Shown in pieces: positions 45,499 through 53,628 of a stretch of DNA of 64,000 nucleotides. The stretch is from Aquimarina megaterium XH134. Its GTDB lineage: Bacteria; Bacteroidota; Bacteroidia; Flavobacteriales; Flavobacteriaceae. Position 1 is the stretch's first letter. Every line of letters begins with the position of its first letter. The position numbers were made by a program, and so were the translations under genes. The notes under the pieces are model-generated. The model had not been told where the DNA came from, made no database searches, and saw only the letters and a list, made by a program, of their open reading frames with translations. The DNA is taken from NCBI RefSeq assembly GCF_000520975.1, contig NZ_JACB01000001.1, positions 485,978 through 549,977 of the forward strand. Reading direction: 5' to 3'.

Positions 45499-47082
45499 AT
45501 GATAACAGGCAAAAATTATATAGGAAATCAACTTTCGGCTATAGGAAGTAAAACCTACACGACTTTTAACCCTAAGTTGAATATTGAAAATGAACATACA
45601 TTTTTTGAAGCTTCAGAAGAAGAAATCGAAAAAGCTGTATCATTAGCTTCAGAAGCTTTTGAAATTTTCAGAAAGGTTTCTGGCGCTAAAAAAGCAGAAT
45701 TTTTAAATGCAATTGCTGATGAGATTCTGGCTTTAGATGATCTTCTAATAGAAACATACAGATCAGAGACTGGTTTACCAGAAGGAAGAGCAAAAGGTGA
45801 AAGAGGTAGAACCATAGGGCAATTAAGAACTTTTGCTGATTTGGTAGCCGAAGGATCATGGGTAGAAGCTTCTATAGATACTGCCAATTTGGATCGCAGT
45901 CCTATTCCTAAGCAGGATATTCGTAAAATGCTCGTTCCCCTAGGGCCTGTTGTTGTTTTTGGAGCAAGTAATTTTCCTCTAGCCTACTCTACAGCCGGAG
46001 GTGATACCGCCGCTGCATTTGCTGCAGGATGTCCTGTTATTGTAAAATCACACCCTATGCATGCAGGAACCGGAGAATTAGTATCTGCCGCAATTATCAA
46101 AGCAGCCACAAAAACAAGAATGCCAAATGGAGTATTTTCTAACCTCAATAGCTCAGGAATTGAAGTAGGTGTTCAATTAGTAGAACATCCTGCAGTAAAA
46201 GCTGTTGGTTTTACAGGAAGTATTAGAGGAGGTAGAGCTTTATTTGATTTAGCTTCAAAACGACCAGAGCCAATCCCGGTATTTGCAGAAATGGGAAGTA
46301 TAAATCCTGTAGTCTTATTACCTGAAGCAACAATTACAAAAGGAGTTGATTTGGCTAAAACCTATGCAAAATCAATAACGCTAGGAGCTGGTCAGTTTTG
46401 TACAAATCCTGGCTTGCTTATAGGTGTTAAAGGAGAAGCCTTAACTAATTTTATAACGACACTTTCTGAAGAAATTGTAAAAATTGAACCTTCCTGTATG
46501 TTGCATCCCAACATTATTGGAAATTTTGAAAGAAACAAAACAAATGCATTACAACAAAATGGACTATCTGTCACCGCAGAGCTTGATAGTGATGTTGCTG
46601 TAAATTATGCAAGACAAACAGTTACCACAGTAGAAGGAAAAACATTTTTAGAAAACACAACCTTACATCAAGAAGTATTTGGGCCATTCTCTATGGTTGT
46701 GCAATGCCAGGATATCGAACAATTAGAAACCATAATTAATACCTTAGAAGGGCAACTCACAGGAACCATTATTGCAGAAAGCGAAGAAGCACTACAATAC
46801 AATACAGTAATTGATGCATTACAAAACAGGGTAGGAAGAATCATATTTAATGGCGTTCCTACAGGGGTAGAAGTATGCCCATCTATGCTACATGGTGGTC
46901 CATATCCTGCATCAACAGATAGTAGGTTTACAGCAGTTGGTATTCATTCTATTAAACGATGGGTACGCCCATTTAGCTACCAAAGCTGGCCTAATAATTT
47001 ATTGCCTAACGAACTTAAAAATGAAAATCCTCTAGGGATTTCTAGACTAGTTAATGGTAAGCATACAGATTCTAAAATCTAA
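45499..47082 (+). CDS. 2,5-dioxovalerate (alpha-ketoglutarate semialdehyde) dehydrogenase
   Basis: 527 aa aldehyde dehydrogenase, longer than the usual 480-500 aa, as in the type III KGSADH group. Catalytic Cys301 (GAGQFCTNPG) and general base Glu264 (FAEMGSINP); Rossmann loop FTGSIRGGRAL. It oxidises 2-oxoglutarate semialdehyde to 2-oxoglutarate with NAD(P)+, the last step of hydroxyproline catabolism. Ninety bases after the deaminase gene. Confidence 0.9.
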   Translation: MITGKNYIGNQLSAIGSKTYTTFNPKLNIENEHTFFEASEEEIEKAVSLASEAFEIFRKVSGAKKAEFLNAIADEILALDDLLIETYRSETGLPEGRAKGERGRTIGQLRTFADLVAEGSWVEASIDTANLDRSPIPKQDIRKMLVPLGPVVVFGASNFPLAYSTAGGDTAAAFAAGCPVIVKSHPMHAGTGELVSAAIIKAATKTRMPNGVFSNLNSSGIEVGVQLVEHPAVKAVGFTGSIRGGRALFDLASKRPEPIPVFAEMGSINPVVLLPEATITKGVDLAKTYAKSITLGAGQFCTNPGLLIGVKGEALTNFITTLSEEIVKIEPSCMLHPNIIGNFERNKTNALQQNGLSVTAELDSDVAVNYARQTVTTVEGKTFLENTTLHQEVFGPFSMVVQCQDIEQLETIINTLEGQLTGTIIAESEEALQYNTVIDALQNRVGRIIFNGVPTGVEVCPSMLHGGPYPASTDSRFTAVGIHSIKRWVRPFSYQSWPNNLLPNELKNENPLGISRLVNGKHTDSKI

Positions 47083-47121
47083 TTTTTAGAATTAATATTA
47101 AAAAAATAATACTCGTTTAGC

Positions 47122-48852
47122 ATGAAATTTTTTAAAATCATAGCAATTCTAACATTGTTTTTCTGTTTTAGCTGTAAAGAACAAAAACAGAAAGACCCAT
47201 CGGCTTCATTACATCAAATTATTACAGAAATTGATGAAAGAGAAGGGTATGATGAAAAGGCATATCCTTTAGGTCTTTTTACCAAAGAGTATTTCAAAAA
47301 AGAAGCTGATTTTGCTCAAAAAAAGATAGAAGAACTAAATGGTATTGATGCTACATTACTTAAAGAAACTGATAAAATATCTCTTGAGTTATTAAAATTT
47401 ACTTTACAAAGAACTGTTGATTTTTATGAGTTTGAAGCCTATCTCAATCCTTTATTATCTGATTCTGGATTTCATAGCAATCTCAATTATATGGTTAGGC
47501 CATTGGCCAATTACAAACAGGCTAAAAATTACCTAAATAAACTTAATGCAATACCCGAATTTGTTGATCAGCACTTTATAAACCTAAGAGAAGGTCTTGA
47601 AAAAGGAGTCTCTCAACCAAGAGTCATTTTTAAAGGATATGAATCAACATATAATGACCATATCGTTGATAGTGTTCAAAACAGTTATTTTTATTCTCCT
47701 TTTAAAAGCTTGCCAGAAATACTAACAAAGGCTCAAAAGGATTCAATACGTAATGCAGCCGAAGAAGTAATTAAAAATAAGGTTATTCCTCAGTTTAAAA
47801 GAATAAAGACATTCTTTGAAACCGAATATTTACCTAAGACAAGAACTACTATTGGTGTATCTCAAACTCCAAATGGAGAAGCTTATTATCAAAACAGGAT
47901 TAACTTTTATACTACAAGCACTACATATACTGCAGATGAGATTCATAATATTGGATTAAAAGAAGTTGCCAGAATAAAAGCGCAAATGGAGATCATCATA
48001 AAAGAGCTTAATTTTCAGGGTAGCTTTTCAGACTTTTTTAAATTTCTTCGTACCGATAAGCAATTCTATGCAAAAACACCAGATGAGTTACTTATGATTG
48101 CCCGAGATATGGCTAAGCGAGCAGATGAACAGCTACCTCGTTTTTTTAAAACATTACCCAGAAAACCATATGGGGTAGCCCCTGTACCAGATGCTATTGC
48201 TCCAAAATACACCAGTGGTCGATATGTAGGAACAGAAGCCAATAGCACCGATCCAGGATATTATTGGGTAAACACTTATGATTTACCAAGCAGAACACTA
48301 TATACACTACCATCGCTTACCGTACATGAAGCTGTACCCGGGCATCATTTGCAAGGTAGTTTAAACAATGAATTAGGAGATAGCATACCACAATTTAGAA
48401 AAGATCTATATCTATCTGCATATGGAGAAGGCTGGGGATTATATGCTGAGTTTCTGGCAGAAGAAATGGGAATGTATACTACTCCTTATGAGCAATTTGG
48501 GAAACTAACCTATGAAATGTGGCGAGCATGTCGCTTGGTAGTAGATACAGGAATCCATGCAAAAGGATGGACACGAGAACAAGTCATAGATTTTATGTCT
48601 TCGAATACAGCATTATCATTACATGAAATACATACAGAAACCGATCGATATATTTCATGGCCAGGCCAGGCTTTGTCTTATAAAATTGGTGAATTAAAAA
48701 TTAGAGAATTGCGTAAAAAAGCTGAAACTGTATTGGGAAATAAATTTGATATCCGCGAATTTCATGAAGTCGTTCTTGAGCAAGGTACAGTTACGCTTTC
48801 AATTTTAGAAAATAGAATTAATACTTATATCGAAAAAACAAAAAATGGCTAG
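47122..48852 (+). CDS. DUF885 family metallopeptidase lipoprotein
   Basis: 576 aa. Lipoprotein signal with lipobox FCFSC (Cys18). Large helical protein with zinc motif HEAVPGHH (402-409) followed by a distal Glu (YGEGWGLYAEFL). DUF885 proteins are predicted peptidases related to thermolysin-like folds. It overlaps the epimerase gene by 8 bases, so the two are translationally coupled, which ties it to hydroxyproline use. Release of hydroxyproline from collagen-like peptides outside the inner membrane is a reasonable inference. Confidence 0.85.
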   Translation: MKFFKIIAILTLFFCFSCKEQKQKDPSASLHQIITEIDEREGYDEKAYPLGLFTKEYFKKEADFAQKKIEELNGIDATLLKETDKISLELLKFTLQRTVDFYEFEAYLNPLLSDSGFHSNLNYMVRPLANYKQAKNYLNKLNAIPEFVDQHFINLREGLEKGVSQPRVIFKGYESTYNDHIVDSVQNSYFYSPFKSLPEILTKAQKDSIRNAAEEVIKNKVIPQFKRIKTFFETEYLPKTRTTIGVSQTPNGEAYYQNRINFYTTSTTYTADEIHNIGLKEVARIKAQMEIIIKELNFQGSFSDFFKFLRTDKQFYAKTPDELLMIARDMAKRADEQLPRFFKTLPRKPYGVAPVPDAIAPKYTSGRYVGTEANSTDPGYYWVNTYDLPSRTLYTLPSLTVHEAVPGHHLQGSLNNELGDSIPQFRKDLYLSAYGEGWGLYAEFLAEEMGMYTTPYEQFGKLTYEMWRACRLVVDTGIHAKGWTREQVIDFMSSNTALSLHEIHTETDRYISWPGQALSYKIGELKIRELRKKAETVLGNKFDIREFHEVVLEQGTVTLSILENRINTYIEKTKNG

Positions 48853-49855
48853 AACCACTTTTAAATGTATCGATGCTCATACCTGCGGAAACCCAGTAAG
48901 AGTAGTTACAACAGGTAGACCCGATCTAATTGGAAAAACGATGAGTGAAAAACGGCAACATTTTCTCACCACTTATGATTGGATAAGAAAAGGGCTAATG
49001 TATGAGCCTCGAGGACACGATATGATGAGTGGTAGTTTTTTATTCGAACCCCACCATCCCGATAATGATTTTTCTATTCTATTTATAGAAACCTCTGGGT
49101 GTCTTCCTATGTGTGGTCATGGCACTATTGGAACCATCACCATAGCTATAGAAGAAGGGTTGATACAACCCAAAACTCCTGGAAAAATTAGAATGGAAGC
49201 TCCAGCAGGATTGGTAGAAATAGAATACCAACAAACCAATAAAAAAGTAGATTGGGTAAAGCTCAAAAATGTAAAATCATATCTGGCTGCAGAAGGTTTA
49301 ACTATAGAATGCCCAGAATTAGGTGAACTCGTTTTTGATGTTGCCTATGGTGGAAATTTTTATGCCATTGTAGATCCTCAAAAAAACTTTAGCGGGGTTC
49401 ATGATTTTACAGCAAGTAAGTTAATCCAGTATTCTCAAGTGGTACGAGAACGTATTAACAAAAAATATCCTAATGCATTTATTCACCCAGAAAATGATAC
49501 GATTAGAGATGTAAGCCATATGCTTTGGACAGGAGATCCTATCAATCCCGATTCGTCGGGTAGAAATGCTGTTTTTTATGGAGACAAAGCCATTGATCGT
49601 TCTCCCTGCGGAACAGGAACCTCTGCAAGAATAGCACAGTTATATGCCAAAGGAAAACTACAACAAGGAGAAGAATTCGTTCATGAAAGTTTTATCGGAA
49701 GTACATTCATTGGTAGAATCGAAGAAGAAACACAATTAGGTGACATAAAAGCCATTATCCCAAGTATTCAGGGCTGGGCAAAAGTTTATGGATACAATAC
49801 TATCATTATTGATGATGAAGATGATCCATATGCACATGGTTTTCAGGTTATTTAG
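48845..49855 (+). CDS. 4-hydroxyproline 2-epimerase
   Basis: 336 aa proline racemase family enzyme with both catalytic cysteines, Cys90 (PMCGHGTIG) and Cys255 (SPCGTGTSA). Having two Cys separates it from the dehydratase branch, where the first is Thr. It interconverts trans-4-hydroxy-L-proline and cis-4-hydroxy-D-proline, the first step of the pathway. Starts 8 bases inside the DUF885 gene. No signal peptide. Confidence 0.92.
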   Translation: MARTTFKCIDAHTCGNPVRVVTTGRPDLIGKTMSEKRQHFLTTYDWIRKGLMYEPRGHDMMSGSFLFEPHHPDNDFSILFIETSGCLPMCGHGTIGTITIAIEEGLIQPKTPGKIRMEAPAGLVEIEYQQTNKKVDWVKLKNVKSYLAAEGLTIECPELGELVFDVAYGGNFYAIVDPQKNFSGVHDFTASKLIQYSQVVRERINKKYPNAFIHPENDTIRDVSHMLWTGDPINPDSSGRNAVFYGDKAIDRSPCGTGTSARIAQLYAKGKLQQGEEFVHESFIGSTFIGRIEEETQLGDIKAIIPSIQGWAKVYGYNTIIIDDEDDPYAHGFQVI

Positions 49856-49936
49856 CCAACACTAAATAAGACGTAATAAAATACTAAGTAAACACAACAG
49901 AATATCACACTAAGCTTGTCTAAGTGTATTACAATT

Positions 49937-51184
49937 ATGAGCAAAGAAGTTATTATCATAGGAGGCGGAATCATAGGATTATGTTCTGCATATTATTTAC
50001 ATAAAGAAGGGCATCATGTTACTGTAATTGATCAATCTGCTATGGATTCTGGTGCTTCTTACGTTAATGCAGGCTATCTTTCGCCAAGTCATATCATCCC
50101 TCTTGCAGCACCAGGTGTAATGAAAAAAGGATTAAAATGGATGTTTAACCCTACTAGCCCATTATTTATAAAACCCCGTCTCAATTCGGATTTCTTACGT
50201 TGGACATGGGCATTTAACAAATCTTGCTCGGTAAAAAATGTAAATCAAGGTATTGCTGCCATAAAAGATATCGCAGTATTAGGTCGAGATTTGTATTCTG
50301 AAATCAGATCTGATGAAAATTTTACGTTTCAGTTAGAAAAAAAAGGGCTTTTAATGGTCTGTCAAACCGAAAAAATGCTCGAAGAAGAAATTCATGTTGG
50401 CAAGATGGCAACCAAAGAAGGATTGCCCGTAAAAGAGCTTTCATTTGACGAATTAAAACAAATGGAACCCAATGTACAATTGCAAGCAAAAGGAGCAGTA
50501 CTATATGAATGTGATTGGCATACTACCCCGCAAACCTTTATGGATGAAATGAAAGCTTTTCTTGAAGCTTCTGGGGTAACGATTCGCAAAAATGAAAAGG
50601 TAGAAGATATTAGTATACAAAACAATAAAATTACTTCGATACGCACTAAGAATACATCATACACAGCAGATGAATTTGTACTAGCGGCAGGATCATGGTC
50701 AAATTTACTAAGCAAAAAACTAGGAATCAAACTATTACTGGAAGCCGGAAAAGGATACCGTATTAATGCTGAAAGAGATTTAGGAATAACCATGCCGGCT
50801 ATACTAACTGAAGCCAAAATTGCAGTAACCCCAATGCAAGGATTTACCAGATTTGCCGGTACTATGGAAATAGCAGGTATTAACCATAAGATTAATAAGG
50901 TGAGAGTCGAAACTATCGCAAATGCCACGCAGCGATACTATCCCGATATTAAACTTTCTAATGCAGAGAAAGAAGCAGCTACATCTGGTCTTAGGCCGGT
51001 TTCTCCAGATGGGCTACCCTATATTGGTAAGTCTAGTACTTGTAACAATCTTACTATTGCTACCGGGCATGCTATGATGGGCTGGACTATGGGAACCTCT
51101 ACAGGGAAACTGGTTTCAGAAATTATTTCTGATCAAAAACCTTCTTTGAGTTTAGAAGCTTATCATCCCGATCGTAAGTTTTAA
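49937..51184 (+). CDS. D-amino acid (cis-4-hydroxy-D-proline) dehydrogenase
   Basis: 415 aa from ATG 49937; the frame extends to a TTG at 49916 but the FAD loop requires this start (MSKEVIIIGGGIIGLCSAYYL). DadA-like FAD-dependent oxidoreductase with SGLRPVSPDGLPYIG and ATGHAMMGWTMGTSTGKL near the C-terminus. It would oxidise cis-4-hydroxy-D-proline to pyrroline-4-hydroxy-2-carboxylate, feeding the deaminase. Last gene of the cluster. Confidence 0.88.
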   Translation: MSKEVIIIGGGIIGLCSAYYLHKEGHHVTVIDQSAMDSGASYVNAGYLSPSHIIPLAAPGVMKKGLKWMFNPTSPLFIKPRLNSDFLRWTWAFNKSCSVKNVNQGIAAIKDIAVLGRDLYSEIRSDENFTFQLEKKGLLMVCQTEKMLEEEIHVGKMATKEGLPVKELSFDELKQMEPNVQLQAKGAVLYECDWHTTPQTFMDEMKAFLEASGVTIRKNEKVEDISIQNNKITSIRTKNTSYTADEFVLAAGSWSNLLSKKLGIKLLLEAGKGYRINAERDLGITMPAILTEAKIAVTPMQGFTRFAGTMEIAGINHKINKVRVETIANATQRYYPDIKLSNAEKEAATSGLRPVSPDGLPYIGKSSTCNNLTIATGHAMMGWTMGTSTGKLVSEIISDQKPSLSLEAYHPDRKF

Positions 51185-51242
51185 TCAAAGATGGTTCTAT
51201 AGTCAAAGAAGGTCTCTATTTTTTATAAATAATAAGGTCTTA

Positions 51243-51422
51243 TTATCTATTGCATGAATGATTCGCGCCATTTATAATACGAGATATTAAACTACCAACT
51301 GTACCGTCAACTTTAATAAGATCATCCTTATTTCCTCCTTTTATTCTGGCAATATTAGAATCGGTAAGTTTGGTTACATTCATTTTTTTAAATTCTAGTT
51401 TTACTTTCTTATTCGTTTTCAT
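51243..51422 (-). CDS. RiPP-like precursor peptide with GG leader (lanthipeptide-leader type)
   Basis: 59 aa, below common ORF size limits. Leader 1-30 is Lys-rich with the pattern of Bacteroidota GG-type natural-product precursors: KVKLEFKKMNVTKLTD, then NIARIKGG, ending at Gly29-Gly30. The 29-residue core that would remain has Thr41, Ser44, Ser47, Ser56 and one Cys57 near the C-terminus (ANHSCNR). It is on the same strand as, and 132 bases downstream of, a TPR-AraC membrane regulator. I see no LanB, LanC, radical-SAM or C39 exporter gene nearby. A bacteriocin or a signalling peptide is possible; modification and export would need genes elsewhere. Confidence 0.65.
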   Translation of the reverse strand: MKTNKKVKLEFKKMNVTKLTDSNIARIKGGNKDDLIKVDGTVGSLISRIINGANHSCNR

Positions 51423-51504
51423 GATGAGTTAATTTGAAATTTGTTATAATGTAAATGTAGCCAACAAACATTAATTGTTATATACATTTCTTATATGTTC
51501 TAGG

Positions 51505-51520
51505 TAAGATTTATAAATAT
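51505..51520. promoter_or_regulatory. 16-base motif shared with the regulator/LRR promoter region
   Basis: TAAGATTTATAAATAT, 83 bases upstream of the peptide start codon. The same 16 bases occur at 53419-53434, and the 13-base core AAGATTTATAAAT again at 53442-53454. A shared binding site for the local AraC-type regulator is the simplest reading. Confidence 0.5.
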
Positions 51521-51554
51521 GTAGTTGTTTTACCAAGCACGCTACCCTTGTAAC

Positions 51555-53282
51555 TTATTCATTATCAAACTCTTTTATATACTCAGCAGGATTGCATCCA
51601 TTTTGTTTATAAAAAGCCTTAACAAAAGACTGAATATTATTAAAGCCTACTTCTTTTGCCATAGACGTTATAGAATAGTGTCTAAATTTTTTATTACTTT
51701 TTATTTGTTGTATACAATATTCAATACGTAAATCATTAATATAATTGGCAAAGTTTTTTTGTTTATCCATATTGATAATCCTGGATAAATATGTAGAATT
51801 TGTTTTTAGTTTTTTGGCAACTATAGCTAATGTTAAACCATTTTTTAAAAAAGTTTTATTTTTCTCAAACTCTTCTAAATTCTTTAAAATATCATCTCTT
51901 AATTCTGGTGCGATTTCAATATCTTTTGTTTTCTGCGTTTTCTTTTTATTTAAATGTTCTGCATTTAGAAGTTTTTCTTGGTATACTTTCTCATAGCTTT
52001 TCTTTCTTTTTTTGTAATAAAATAAATACCCCAGACTTATCAATACGATAGTTAATACACCAAAAATCCATAATTGGTTTATGGTTGTTCTACTATGATT
52101 TTTAATGCTATTTATTAATCGTTCTTTGTCTTTAATAAGTTGTACGTTATCATATTTTTTTACAATATTAATATGTAACTTGTTATACTTTACAGAAAAA
52201 CTACTATCCAGTTTTATCAGTTTTTCCATGATTCTTAGCTGATTCGCTTTATCATTTTTCTTCTTATAATGATCTATAAGTAATGTAAATGCTTCTCTGG
52301 TTTCTATTATATAGTTAGAAACGTGTACCGTAGAGTCGATTTTTTTAAAATACCCAATAGCCTCTTCTTCCTGTTCTAGTTCTAGTAGTGTTTTTCCTAA
52401 ATATAAATAGGTAATAAGTATATTGGTATACGGAGTCTTTTTGGAAAGAGATAGAGACTTTTTTAAACTATCCTGTGCTATGTTATATTCTTTTCTATAA
52501 TAACTATTAACTCCGTATGATGAAAGTAACTCAGAATAGAAATGTGGGATATCTCCTGATAGAGTCGATGTAATCCCTTTTTTCAAATAGAAATGTGCAG
52601 TATCATATTCTTTAAACAAATTATAACTATCCGACAGTTTACAGAGAGTAGCTATATAATGTGACCTAAATTTACCAATAGTATCCTGAGTCGATAGGAG
52701 GTCTAAATTTTTTTTATAGATTTCTAAAGATTCTTCATCTTTTCCTAAGATGGTCTTGAGTATTGCAATATTATGTGTTATAGCAATGATATGACCAATA
52801 TTATTATTGATCTCTGCATGTTTTTTCGAAATTAAATAGGAAGTTAAAGCTTCATTATATCGTTCTAATTTTTGTAAAAGATAGCCTCTTAAAAGATAAC
52901 CTCTTGCAGGGTAGAATTCATTTTTTACGACTTTGGTAACGGCAATCATAGAATCTGTGTATGCCAAAGCTACTTCTGGATTATTTATATTCATTTCAAA
53001 GAATATTTGATATCCATTTGCTATCTCAATACTATCCTTGTCTTTCTTTGCTCTGGTAAGATATGTATTCGATATTTTTTTAACTAAAACAGAGTCTTTA
53101 TAGTGTTTAATAAAAAGTGACCGTAATTCATCAAATGTTTTATGTGTTAATGAATCCGAAACTGAATATTGTTTTTCATTAATCCTGTTTTTCGTTATCA
53201 TACTTACTCCTCTACCATGGAGAAAGGTGAAACTTATAAAAATTAAAACAATACTATAAATATTCTTCATTCTTATATTCAA
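51555..53282 (-). CDS. TPR-transmembrane-AraC regulator
   Basis: 575 aa. N-terminal signal or anchor (about 5-22, with a second possible start at Met5), a tetratricopeptide region (about 100-345) predicted outside the membrane, a membrane helix (404-423) with a Lys/Arg-rich inner flank, and a C-terminal AraC-type HTH (about 480-575: LAIVAKKLKTNSTYLSRIINMDKQKNF; ITSMAKEVGFNNIQSFVKAFYKQNG). It resembles a one-component sensor that reads an extracytoplasmic signal by TPR and acts on DNA directly. The RiPP-like gene lies downstream and a secreted LRR gene is divergent. Confidence 0.87.
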   Translation of the reverse strand: MNIRMKNIYSIVLIFISFTFLHGRGVSMITKNRINEKQYSVSDSLTHKTFDELRSLFIKHYKDSVLVKKISNTYLTRAKKDKDSIEIANGYQIFFEMNINNPEVALAYTDSMIAVTKVVKNEFYPARGYLLRGYLLQKLERYNEALTSYLISKKHAEINNNIGHIIAITHNIAILKTILGKDEESLEIYKKNLDLLSTQDTIGKFRSHYIATLCKLSDSYNLFKEYDTAHFYLKKGITSTLSGDIPHFYSELLSSYGVNSYYRKEYNIAQDSLKKSLSLSKKTPYTNILITYLYLGKTLLELEQEEEAIGYFKKIDSTVHVSNYIIETREAFTLLIDHYKKKNDKANQLRIMEKLIKLDSSFSVKYNKLHINIVKKYDNVQLIKDKERLINSIKNHSRTTINQLWIFGVLTIVLISLGYLFYYKKRKKSYEKVYQEKLLNAEHLNKKKTQKTKDIEIAPELRDDILKNLEEFEKNKTFLKNGLTLAIVAKKLKTNSTYLSRIINMDKQKNFANYINDLRIEYCIQQIKSNKKFRHYSITSMAKEVGFNNIQSFVKAFYKQNGCNPAEYIKEFDNE

Positions 53283-53418
53283 AGTGAATAGTTAAAAATT
53301 GTTGACAAGATAAGGGATAACCATATAAATAGAGTATGATTTTAATAACAAATCATGAAACTTTCTCAAAAAAAACAAACCTTCTGATAAAAAGCATTTT
53401 GAAGCTAAAAACAATGGT

Positions 53419-53454
53419 TAAGATTTATAAATATACTGATCAAGATTTATAAAT
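53419..53454. promoter_or_regulatory. Two direct copies of AAGATTTATAAAT, 22 bases apart
   Basis: Copies at 53420-53432 and 53442-53454 have their starts 22 bases apart, two helical turns, a usual spacing for AraC-family sites. They end 14 bases before the -33 box of the LRR promoter, an activator position, and lie 137-172 bases upstream of the regulator start. Confidence 0.55.
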
Positions 53455-53468
53455 CCTAAGTTACTCCT

Positions 53469-53501
53469 TTTGTTATAGTGCAATTTCCACCTTTATCTTT
53501 G
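53469..53501 (+). promoter_or_regulatory. Promoter of the LRR gene
   Basis: TTTG (53469-53472), 21 bases, TATCTTTG (53494-53501): full match to the Bacteroidota consensus, 127 bases before the ATG. Confidence 0.65.
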
Positions 53502-53628
53502 TTTCAAATAAGCCAGCAAGATCTACACAAAATTTGATATAAATAATCAAAAAAACATCCTCAATACAAAGCCTAAAAAACAAATTCTATTAACTATTTA
53601 TCAAATTAAAACTAACTCATTCGTACTT

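Larger units (their letters stand above)
53283..53628. other. Divergent control region between regulator and LRR gene
   Basis: 346 bases with no credible ORF. It contains two direct copies of AAGATTTATAAAT and a Bacteroidota promoter for the LRR gene, listed separately. Confidence 0.5.
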
